Below, piece after piece: positions 1 through 6,244 of a stretch of 7,137 bases of DNA. Origin of the DNA: UBA2421 sp964641895 (lineage in GTDB: Bacteria > Planctomycetota > Phycisphaerae > Tepidisphaerales > Tepidisphaeraceae). The stretch's first letter is position 1, and each line of letters opens with the position of its first letter. The stretch covers positions 1-7,137 of the forward strand of contig CAZXLA010000195.1 of NCBI GenBank assembly GCA_964641895.1, read 5' to 3'. Under the pieces are notes generated by a model. The model made no database searches, was not told the DNA's origin, and worked only from the letters and a program-made list of their open reading frames with translations. A program made the position numbers and the translations under genes.

Positions 1-1
1 T

Positions 2-673
2 CCCGCCGCCGGCAAGGTCAAGACGCGGTTGACACCTGCCATTTCTCCCGATCAGGCGGCGGGAGTGCATCGGTGCTTTCTGCTGCATATGGCGCGGCGC
101 ATAAATCGCCTGGGCGCGGCAGAACTCATCGTGTGCTTTGATCCGCCCGACGCCCGTGCCGCCATGAACGATCTGCTGGCCGATTGCGGGAAGGTTTCGC
201 TTGAAGCGCAGGTTGGCGGCGACCTCGGTTGGCGCATTGCGCACGTCATTGCAACCGTGGGCCGCTCGCACCGCCGCGTGCTTGTGCTCGCCGTCGACAG
301 TCCCGATGTGCCAACCGCTCATCTTTTGAATTGTGTCGCGGCAACGGCCGATACGCAGGTTGTGCTGGGATTGGCCGACGACGGCGGATACTGGTGCCTA
401 GGCGTTCGCGCCGAGATCGATGCCGCGGCGCTGCTGCATGCGGGCGTTGAGTGGTCAACCGACCGCACCGCCGAACATACACTGGCCAACGCGCGGCACC
501 TCGGTTACAGCAATTCGGCGGGCAACTCATGGGATGACGTCGATCAGCCGCAGGATTTGCGCAAGTTGGTCGCCCGGCTCGAACAGTCGACCGATGCCGA
601 GGATCGCGAACTGCACGGCGAACTGTGCAGGTTGCTGCCGGTCGACTTCTTGCGTCCCGCCGTGGCAAAGTAG
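2..673 (+). CDS. TIGR04282/DUF2064-type glycosyltransferase-like protein, 5' partial
   Basis: The reading frame is open to the left edge of the window. The first residues, PAAGKVKTRLTP, match the N-terminal nucleotide-binding motif (PxxGxVKTRLxP) of the TIGR04282 family, which has a nucleotidyl/glycosyltransferase-like (GT-A) fold. The true start, probably 10-20 codons upstream, is therefore missing, and the TTG at 29 is not the start. Further family marks are AVDSPDVP (the acidic motif after the central strand), LADDGGYWCLGV (the DGGY motif) and a C-terminal SWDDVDQPQDLRKL (the DvDtpeDl motif). No signal peptide or membrane segment is seen. The gene ends 3 nt before the next glycosyltransferase gene, so the two are very likely co-transcribed. 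The family's exact substrate is not established. Its usual partner, TIGR04283, is linked to arsenosugar-type glycosyl transfer, so a joint role is an inference. Family assignment is confident; function is not. Confidence 0.88.
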   Translation, partial: PAAGKVKTRLTPAISPDQAAGVHRCFLLHMARRINRLGAAELIVCFDPPDARAAMNDLLADCGKVSLEAQVGGDLGWRIAHVIATVGRSHRRVLVLAVDSPDVPTAHLLNCVAATADTQVVLGLADDGGYWCLGVRAEIDAAALLHAGVEWSTDRTAEHTLANARHLGYSNSAGNSWDDVDQPQDLRKLVARLEQSTDAEDRELHGELCRLLPVDFLRPAVAK

Positions 674-676
674 ATT

Positions 677-1507
677 ATGGCGCGACAGATGACGACTGCC
701 GACCTGAACCGCAAAGCGCCGCCGACCATTGCCACTGCCAACCCGATTGCCCCGGCCGACGCCTGGCCCACGGTCAGTGTGATCATCCCAATTTGGAACG
801 ATGCGGTGCAGCTACGCGGCATTCTTGCGTCGTTCGAGCGCATCGAGGGGATTCTTGAAATTATCGTCGGTGACGCTTCGACCGGGCCGGAGTGCCGCGA
901 GATTGCCGAAGCCGCCGGCGCCAGGGTGGTCACATTGCCGCAGCCCAGCCGGGGAAAACAAATGAATGCCGCCGCCGCCGTGGCGTGTGGCGACGTGTTG
1001 CTTTTTCAGCACGCCGACACCGAGATTGGTCAGGAGCACATTGATTCGTTGCGGCGAACGATGGCCGATGCAACCATCGTCGGCGGGGCATATTACCGGC
1101 GCTTCAATCCGCATCACCGCACGCGCAAATGGCTGGAGCCGTTGGTGCGTCGAATCAACCGAGGCAAACGAGCGACGCTCTGGGGCGACCAATCGATGTT
1201 CGTGCGCCGCGAGAAGTTCGCCAGCCTGGGAGGCTTCGCGCCGATTCCCATGATGGAAGACATGGAATTCACCCGGCGCCTGCGCCAAAGCGGCCGGGTG
1301 GAATTGATTGATCCGCCGATGTGGTCGTCGGCCCGGCGGCACAAGGTCTACGGTTCTTGGCGCGCGTCACTGGAGATTTTCGCAGTGGTTCAACTTTTCC
1401 GGATGGGCGTGTCGCCGGAACGAATCCACCAGCACTATTACCGCCGCCGGGGCAAAGGTCGCCAAGGCCCGCCGGTTGAAGCCGAGGCGGGGCCGCGCGG
1501 GGTCTAA
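677..1507 (+). CDS. TIGR04283-type family 2 glycosyltransferase
   Basis: This 276-residue protein has a GT-A fold typical of glycosyltransferase family 2. SVIIPIWND (residues 34-42) is the first strand and nucleotide-binding motif, GDAS (65-68) the next acidic site, and RGKQMN (92-97) the signature of the TIGR04283 subfamily. QHAD (111-114) is the DxD-like metal site, GDQ (170-172) follows, and MMEDMEFTRRLR (192-203) carries the likely catalytic ED. No transmembrane helices are evident, so it should act in the cytoplasm on a nucleotide-sugar donor. TIGR04283 is named for arsenosugar biosynthesis, but no arsenic methyltransferase or radical SAM partner lies in this window, so the acceptor is unknown. 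The ATG at 677 follows the upstream stop by 3 nt and gives about 30 residues before the domain; there is no strong Shine-Dalgarno. The last 20 or so residues, after SPERIHQHYY, are rich in R, G and P and seem to exceed the usual family end. Part of that tail is encoded by a palindrome. Confidence 0.9.
   Translation: MARQMTTADLNRKAPPTIATANPIAPADAWPTVSVIIPIWNDAVQLRGILASFERIEGILEIIVGDASTGPECREIAEAAGARVVTLPQPSRGKQMNAAAAVACGDVLLFQHADTEIGQEHIDSLRRTMADATIVGGAYYRRFNPHHRTRKWLEPLVRRINRGKRATLWGDQSMFVRREKFASLGGFAPIPMMEDMEFTRRLRQSGRVELIDPPMWSSARRHKVYGSWRASLEIFAVVQLFRMGVSPERIHQHYYRRRGKGRQGPPVEAEAGPRGV
1466..1494. repeat. GC-rich palindrome with TTGAAG loop
   Basis: The left arm GGCCCGCCGG (1466-1475), loop TTGAAG (1476-1481) and right arm CCGAGGCGGGGCC (1482-1494) form a hairpin with a 2-nt bulge and one extra C. 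The layout is the same as the palindrome at 5461-5488: identical six-base loop and a longer right arm. It encodes part of the glycosyltransferase's extra C-terminal tail. Its loop also contains the only TTG that could start the RTX gene just upstream of its domains. The high GC content makes a chance palindrome possible. Confidence 0.35.
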
Positions 1508-2978
1508 GGCTTCATTCTGGCGATCGGTCGCTGCAGCGTCCTTTTTTTGTTCGTCTGGCCCGTGCGAAATCGGATACGACGTCGTCAGTCCGTTTGCTGG
1601 CGAGTTCCTGCAATACTCGGTCGATCTGCCGACGACCGGCACCTACGACTTTTCAATCCGCCTGGCGAACGGCCGGGCGAATTTGAAATACCATGTGGAA
1701 ATCGACGGGGTGAACAAATCAGGAACGATCGCCGTTCCCATCACCAATGCTTCAACGCCGACGTACCAAACCCTCACGCCATTCAGCACCGCCCTCTCGG
1801 CGGGGAAGCATCGTGTGAAGATCGTGTGGGAAACGACACCGAGCAGCGGAACAGGCAGTCCGCCTCGGTTTAATTCGTTTTCGCTCACGCCGCTCATCAC
1901 GCCGCAGGCCTCAGTTGCGACCGCGCGGACGATCACCGCGCCGGCGGCGTTCACGCAATTTGCGGTGACCTACCGCGACAATGGCGCGATCAACGTGTCA
2001 ACCATCGACAGCCTGGACGTGCGCGTAAAGACCGTCGACGGCTTCAACGCGCCGGCTGAACTCGTGAGCGTGAGTGAAAGCAACGGCGCGTCCCTGGTGA
2101 CGGCCGTTTACCGCGTCGCCGCCGCCGGCACCGCTTGGGATCCGGCCGACAATGACGTGTACATGATCGATCTTCAACCCGGCCAGATCGCCGACACCAC
2201 GGGGCTGACCGCCACGGCGCAGACCATTGGCACGTTTCGCGTCGACATCAAACCGTTTGCGGTGCGCAGCAATTTTCCGCAACCCGGCTCCACGATGATT
2301 GTGAACGGCGGCGAAGGGAACGACGTGCTGGGCTTTAGCCGTGTCGGCGGAACCATCAGCGCGTTTTCCAGGAGTGTAATCCTGGGAACCGCATCAACGA
2401 CGTCCGTGACCCGACTCTTGGTGAACGCCGGCGGCGGGAATGATGTGATCACCGCTGCGCCCCTTGATATTCCTATCGCCATCGACGGCGGGGCAGGCAA
2501 CGACACGATGACCGGCGGCAGCGCCGCCGACGAACTATTGGGCGGACTCGGCGCCGATCAGGCGATTAACCCGCACATCGGCCCGGACCGAGTGGACTTG
2601 GGCGACGAAACGTCAGCAACGCAAGGCGTACATTTCAGCGGGACCGATAAGAACGATGTGATCGTCGTGCGCCGCGAGCTCCGGGCCGGCAAACCGTTCA
2701 TGATCTTCCAAACCAACCGCGGGCGGTTCAGCTTCCCGGTCACCGGCTGTCGAACAGTGTTCGTCAATGGTCTGGGCGGCGACGATGTCATCTTCATGCA
2801 CGCCTCGGCTGCATCAAACTGGCGAGCCCGCTTCGCCGGCGGCAGCGGCAATGACACACTTGTCGGCGGCGCGCTGAGCGATTCCCTTTTCGGCCAGACC
2901 GGCGACGACAAGCTCATCGGCCAAGCCGCCGCCGACCTGCTCGTCGGCGGCGCGGGAACGGATCGACTGATTTTCTGA
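1476..2978 (+). CDS. CBM6-like / Ig-like / RTX-repeat surface protein, 5' end damaged or truncated
   Basis: From a possible TTG at 1476 this gives 500 residues. Residues about 32-138 look like the C-terminal two thirds of a CBM6-type carbohydrate-binding module (IGYDV, GEFLQYSVDLPTTGTYDFSI, VEIDGVN, GKHRVKI). Residues about 144-258 resemble an Ig-like module frequent in planctomycete exoproteins (FAVTYRDN, VSTIDSLDVRV, TAWDPADNDVY). Residues about 274-500 carry RTX-type GGxGxDxx motifs such as NGGEGNDVL, DGGAGNDTM, GGSGNDTL, QTGDDKL and GGAGTDRL, which bind calcium in secreted proteins. The start of the CBM6 module is absent, and no ATG or GTG lies in frame between the upstream gene's stop and the domain. 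The N-terminus from 1476 (KPRRG, then the short hydrophobic run SVAAASFF) is only a weak signal peptide. The frame is open back to an ATG at 1308, but that start would overlap the glycosyltransferase by 200 nt. The gene may be a 5'-deleted remnant; the remaining frame is intact. Confidence 0.7.
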   Translation: MKPRRGRAGSKASFWRSVAAASFFCSSGPCEIGYDVVSPFAGEFLQYSVDLPTTGTYDFSIRLANGRANLKYHVEIDGVNKSGTIAVPITNASTPTYQTLTPFSTALSAGKHRVKIVWETTPSSGTGSPPRFNSFSLTPLITPQASVATARTITAPAAFTQFAVTYRDNGAINVSTIDSLDVRVKTVDGFNAPAELVSVSESNGASLVTAVYRVAAAGTAWDPADNDVYMIDLQPGQIADTTGLTATAQTIGTFRVDIKPFAVRSNFPQPGSTMIVNGGEGNDVLGFSRVGGTISAFSRSVILGTASTTSVTRLLVNAGGGNDVITAAPLDIPIAIDGGAGNDTMTGGSAADELLGGLGADQAINPHIGPDRVDLGDETSATQGVHFSGTDKNDVIVVRRELRAGKPFMIFQTNRGRFSFPVTGCRTVFVNGLGGDDVIFMHASAASNWRARFAGGSGNDTLVGGALSDSLFGQTGDDKLIGQAAADLLVGGAGTDRLIF

Positions 2979-3033
2979 ATCCGCGAATTACGGTTTGCTG
3001 AATGGGGATCAAGCTCGAAAAGGGCTCAAGCCC

Positions 3034-3056
3034 GAATGACGAATTAACGAATGAGC
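3034..3056. repeat. Short direct repeats (GAATGAC / GAATTAAC / GAATGAGC)
   Basis: Three adjacent 7-8 bp units share the pattern GAATkA. They are preceded by the small palindrome GGGCTCAAGCCC (3022-3033). They lie in the AT-richer part of the convergent intergenic region between the RTX gene and gcvP. There is no open reading frame of note here, and the role is unknown. Confidence 0.4.
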
Positions 3057-3070
3057 AAATAGACCTGCCA

Positions 3071-3098
3071 GTGGGGCAGACATTCCTGTCTGCCCCAC
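3071..3098. repeat. Perfect 12-bp stem hairpin in convergent intergenic region
   Basis: GTGGGGCAGACA (3071-3082), a TTCC loop (3083-3086) and TGTCTGCCCCAC (3087-3098) form a perfect stem-loop. It lies 93 nt after the RTX gene's stop and 48 nt after the gcvP stop, which is read from the other strand. It could end transcription from both sides, although neither strand has a following T-run, so classic intrinsic termination is doubtful. The exact symmetry and short loop are typical of dispersed REP-like palindromes. From memory, GGCAGACATTCCTGTCTGCC-like segments recur in planctomycete genomes; this was not checked here. Confidence 0.7.
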
Positions 3099-3145
3099 CG
3101 AATGTCCCGTCCTGGCTCCGCCGTTTGGTTTCCGCGCGACCTCGC

Positions 3146-6100
3146 TCAAGCCTGCGCTTCGGTCATCGGTGCACAGGTACACATCAGATTCCGATCGCCA
3201 TAGGGGTTGTCGACCCGGCCCACATGCGGCCAGAACTTGTGATCGTGCAGCCACTTCGCCGGATACGCCGCCCGCTCGCGCGAATATTTGTGCGACCAGT
3301 TGTCGGCGGTGACGACACCGGCGGTGTGCGGGGCGTGCTTCAGCGGATTGTCGGCGCGGTCGAGCTTTCCTTCTTCGATCTCGCGAATTTCCTGGCGGAC
3401 GCTGATCAGCGCTTCGCACAGGCGATCGAGCTCGTCTTTGGCTTCGCTTTCGGTCGGCTCGATCATCAGCGTGCCGCTCACTGGCCAACTCATCGTGGGG
3501 GCGTGGAAGCCATAATCCATCAGCCGCTTGGCGATATCTTCTACGGTTACGCCGGCCGATTGCTGGAACGCGCGGCAATCGAGAATGAACTCGTGCGCCA
3601 CGCGGCCGTTGGTGCCGGAGTAAACCAGCGGGTAATGATTTTTTAACCGGTTGGCCATGTAGTTGGCGTTGAGAATCGCAACCTGCGTCGCGCGCGTCAG
3701 CCCGGCGCTTCCCATGAGTGCGATGTAGACCCAGGAGATGGGAAGGATCGACGGGCTGCCGTAAGGAGCAGCGGAGACGACGATTGGTTGTGCGTTGTTG
3801 GTTGTTAGTTGTGGGTTGGTAGATGAATCGCGCCCCAACCCACGACCTACAACCCTCAACCCACCGTCGGCGGCCGGCAAGAACGGGATCAACTGCTTCG
3901 CAACGCAAATCGGCCCCATTCCCGGCCCGCCGCCGCCGTGGGGGATGCAGAAGGTTTTGTGGAGGTTGAGATGGCACACATCGGCGCCAATATCGCCCGG
4001 ACGGCACAGGCCGACCTGCGCGTTCATGTTTGCTCCATCCATGTAAACCTGCCCGCCGGCGGCGTGGATAATTTTGCAGATTTGCTTGATGCCTTCTTCG
4101 AACACGCCGTGCGTGCTGGGGTAGGTGACCATCAGCGCACCGAGGTTGGTCTTGTTCGCGTCAGCCTTGGCTTTGAGATCGGTCAGATCGACGTTGCCCA
4201 GATCATCGCACGCAACGGCGACGACCTTGAAGCCGGCGATGACGGCGCTGGCGGGGTTGGTGCCGTGGGCGCTGGTGGGGATGAGGCAGATATCGCGATA
4301 GATCTCGCCGCGTGATTCGTGATACGCCTTGATCGCCAGCAGCCCCGCATACTCGCCTTGGCTGCCGGCGTTGGGCTGCAACGAGCACGCGGCGAAGCCG
4401 GTGATTTCGCAAAGCCACTTCTCAAGCTGCTTGAACAGAATCTGGTAGCCCTTGGTTTGATCATCCGGCGCAAACGGATGCATCGCGCCAAACTCCGGCC
4501 AGGTGACCGGCAGCATTTCGCTGGTGCCATTGAGTTTCATGGTGCACGACCCCAGCGGAATCATGCTCTGACACAGCGAAAGATCGCGGCCCATGAGTTT
4601 GAAGATGTAGCGGAGAAGTTCATGCTCGCTGTGATATTTATTGAAGACAGGATGCGCGAGGAACGCGCTGTTTCTTTCAAATACCGGCGGAATCGACAGG
4701 TGCGCTTCGCCGATCAGTTCGTCGAGGTCGACGCGCTCGGTTACGCCGAACACTTCGAGCAGATCATTAATCAAGGCGTAATCGGTTGTTTCATCGAGCG
4801 AAATACCGACGGTGCCGTCGCCAAAGTCGCGCAGGTTGATCTGTTTTTTCTGCGCGGCATCAATGATCTCCCGGCTCGATCGGGTCTTCGGTCGAACCTT
4901 GAGCGTGTCAAAAACCAGATCATGGTCGTTGATCTCGTCACCGTTGTTGCGGAGTGCGAGTCGCAACGTTTGCGTGAACGCGCGCACACGCTGCGCGATG
5001 CGCGTCAACCCGTGCGGCCCGTGATAGGTCGCGTACATGCCGGCCATGATCGCCAGCAGCACCTGGGCGGTGCAGATGTTACTTGTCGCGCGGTCGCGGC
5101 GGATGTGCTGTTCGCGGGTTTGCAGCGTCAACCGGTATGCGGGGTTGCCTTGCGCGTCTTTCGAAACGCCGATCAGCCGGCCGGGCAGCTTGCGGGCGTA
5201 GTCGGTCTTGGTGGCCATGAACCCGGCATGCGGGCCGCCGAAGCCCATGGGCACGCCGAACCGCTGTGTGTTGCCGACGGCGATATCCGCCCCCCACTCG
5301 CCCGGCGGAGTGATAAGGGTGAGCGCGAGCAGATCGGTCGCCGCGACGACGATGGCGCCGGCTTTGTGCGCCGCTTCCGTGAGCGATTTGTAACACTCGA
5401 TGCGCCCGTCGGTCGTGGGGTATTGGAGGAGGATTCCGCTGATGTCATTTACACTGGTTTCCGGGGCGGATTGAAGTCCACCCCCCGGTCCACTCCCCGT
5501 GAAGAGTTGTTCCATTGCGCTGGTTGCGACGACCACGAGCTTCATACCGATGAACCGCGCGCGCGTTTGCAAGACTGCAATGGTCTGCGGATGACAATCT
5601 GCTGCGACGAGAAACGTTTGACGACTTCCCTCGTGAACCGACCGCGCCATAAACATCGCCTCGGCGGCGGCGGTGGCTTCGTCGAGCATGCTCGCATTGC
5701 TGAGCGGCAGCCCGGTCAGATCGGCAACCATCGTCTGAAAGTTGATGAGTGCTTCGAGCCGCCCCTGACTGATTTCGGCCTGGTACGGCGTGTACTGCGT
5801 ATACCACCCGGGGTTTTCAAGAATGTTTCGCTGAATCACCGGCGGGGTGATGGTGCCGTAGTACCCCATGCCGAGGCACGACCGCATCACCTTATTCCGG
5901 GCGGCGGTTTTCTTCAGTTCGGCGATCAACTCATGCTCGCCGCGCGGCTCACCCAGCTTCAAAGGCCGCTTGATACGTATTGCGGCGGGCACGGTTTGTT
6001 CGACCAGATCATCAAGACTATCGCATTCGATGAATGCGAGCATGGCCTTGATTTCATCCGCGTTCGGGCCGACGTGCCGATGAACGAAGGTATCACTGGG

Positions 6101-6178
6101 CCGAAGAAGATTCGCCGGCGAAGAATCCTGATCGGCCGAAGGTGCCGAATTGGCCTGAGGCGCGGACGTCGTTTGCAT
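3146..6178 (-). CDS. gcvP: Glycine dehydrogenase (aminomethyl-transferring), P-protein of the glycine cleavage system
   Basis: This is a 1010-residue, single-chain P-protein. It decarboxylates glycine with pyridoxal phosphate and passes the aminomethyl group to the lipoyl arm of GcvH. The N-terminal half carries RHVGP (34-38), NPGWYTQYTPYQAEISQGRL (122-141), LDEATAAAEAM (165-175) and REQHIRRDRATSNICT (355-370). The C-terminal half carries IPLGSCTMKLN (540-550), SAHGTNPASA (636-645), DGANMNAQVG (714-723) and HLNLHKTFCIPHGGGGPGMG (736-755), where Lys741 is the PLP-binding lysine. It also has PTESE (908-912) and GDRNL (994-998). All key motifs are present, so it should be active. It is longer than the roughly 957-residue E. 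coli enzyme through an N-terminal extension and two extra loops at about 226-244 and 770-799. Both loops are encoded by palindromic DNA. The ATG at 6178 is chosen because the next in-frame Met is residue 46, inside the conserved domain. There is no strong Shine-Dalgarno. Confidence 0.97.
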   Translation of the reverse strand: MQTTSAPQANSAPSADQDSSPANLLRPSDTFVHRHVGPNADEIKAMLAFIECDSLDDLVEQTVPAAIRIKRPLKLGEPRGEHELIAELKKTAARNKVMRSCLGMGYYGTITPPVIQRNILENPGWYTQYTPYQAEISQGRLEALINFQTMVADLTGLPLSNASMLDEATAAAEAMFMARSVHEGSRQTFLVAADCHPQTIAVLQTRARFIGMKLVVVATSAMEQLFTGSGPGGGLQSAPETSVNDISGILLQYPTTDGRIECYKSLTEAAHKAGAIVVAATDLLALTLITPPGEWGADIAVGNTQRFGVPMGFGGPHAGFMATKTDYARKLPGRLIGVSKDAQGNPAYRLTLQTREQHIRRDRATSNICTAQVLLAIMAGMYATYHGPHGLTRIAQRVRAFTQTLRLALRNNGDEINDHDLVFDTLKVRPKTRSSREIIDAAQKKQINLRDFGDGTVGISLDETTDYALINDLLEVFGVTERVDLDELIGEAHLSIPPVFERNSAFLAHPVFNKYHSEHELLRYIFKLMGRDLSLCQSMIPLGSCTMKLNGTSEMLPVTWPEFGAMHPFAPDDQTKGYQILFKQLEKWLCEITGFAACSLQPNAGSQGEYAGLLAIKAYHESRGEIYRDICLIPTSAHGTNPASAVIAGFKVVAVACDDLGNVDLTDLKAKADANKTNLGALMVTYPSTHGVFEEGIKQICKIIHAAGGQVYMDGANMNAQVGLCRPGDIGADVCHLNLHKTFCIPHGGGGPGMGPICVAKQLIPFLPAADGGLRVVGRGLGRDSSTNPQLTTNNAQPIVVSAAPYGSPSILPISWVYIALMGSAGLTRATQVAILNANYMANRLKNHYPLVYSGTNGRVAHEFILDCRAFQQSAGVTVEDIAKRLMDYGFHAPTMSWPVSGTLMIEPTESEAKDELDRLCEALISVRQEIREIEEGKLDRADNPLKHAPHTAGVVTADNWSHKYSRERAAYPAKWLHDHKFWPHVGRVDNPYGDRNLMCTCAPMTEAQA
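3786..3864. repeat. Inverted array of GGTTGTN heptamers, in frame inside gcvP
   Basis: On the + strand five consecutive 7-bp units run from 3786 to 3820: GGTTGTG, CGTTGTT, GGTTGTT, AGTTGTG, GGTTGGT. After a short spacer the same heptamer continues in the opposite orientation to 3864 (on the - strand: GGTTGAG, GGTTGTA, GGTCGTG, GGTTGGG). The inner arms 3800-3819 and 3835-3854 pair at 17 of 20 positions around a 15-nt loop. Pairing continues outward with mismatches to 3790/3864 (24 of 30 in all). The segment encodes residues about 772-797 of GcvP without breaking the frame, giving a polar stretch rich in T, N and Q (NPQLTTNNAQ) just before the conserved VSAAPYGS. Confidence 0.8.
5461..5499. repeat. 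TTGAAG-loop palindrome, in frame inside gcvP
   Basis: CCGGGGCGGA (5461-5470), loop TTGAAG (5471-5476) and TCCACCCCCCGG (5477-5488) form a hairpin with a 2-nt bulge. The right arm is followed by a near-copy, TCCACTCCCCGT (5489-5500; 10 of 12 match), giving a 12-bp tandem repeat. It encodes residues about 227-240 of GcvP, the Gly/Ser/Pro-rich TGSGPGGGLQSAPE, where family members usually have a short connection before the I(S/F)G(I/V)LLQ strand. The frame is kept. Confidence 0.65.
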
Positions 6179-6185
6179 ACGCCTG

Positions 6186-6191
6186 AGTATA
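6186..6191 (-). promoter_or_regulatory. Possible -10 element (TATACT) just before gcvP
   Basis: On the - strand TATACT lies 7 nt before the gcvP start codon. If it is used, transcription would begin at or next to the ATG, giving a leaderless or nearly leaderless mRNA. This would fit the lack of a clear Shine-Dalgarno. No convincing -35 box is seen at the right distance, so the call is weak. The 66-nt gap is too short for a glycine riboswitch. Confidence 0.2.
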
Positions 6192-6218
6192 GTGGAAGTT
6201 TTTGCGGTTTTCTTGCAG

Positions 6219-6240
6219 CTAACGGATTACGAACTGTTAG
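6219..6240 (-). other. Small hairpin just after the nuclease gene stop
   Basis: CTAACGG (6219-6225) pairs with CTGTTAG (6234-6240) through seven pairs, one of them G-T, around an 8-nt loop. It sits 4 nt past the stop of the nuclease gene and could stabilise the mRNA end. There is no T-run after it, so it is a poor intrinsic terminator. Confidence 0.25.
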
Positions 6241-6244
6241 GGCC

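Noticed and set aside
29..31. TTG as start of the first gene
   Set aside because: The codons before it (PAAGKVKTR) belong to the conserved N-terminal motif, so the gene extends past the window edge.
1308..1475. ATG at 1308 as start of the RTX gene
   Set aside because: It would overlap the glycosyltransferase coding sequence by 200 nt. The residues it would add are arginine-rich out-of-frame sequence without a signal peptide or domain.
2368..2385. CCAGGA / TCCTGG hairpin inside the RTX gene
   Set aside because: A 6-bp stem in GC-rich coding DNA is expected by chance, and there is no link to protein length variation.
3002..3646. 214-codon open frame on the + strand over the gcvP 3' end
   Set aside because: It lies antisense to conserved GcvP sequence and begins in the repeat-rich intergenic region. 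Nothing recognisable is encoded.
6179..6244. Glycine riboswitch upstream of gcvP
   Set aside because: Only 66 nt are available and no tandem aptamer-like structure or terminator is visible.
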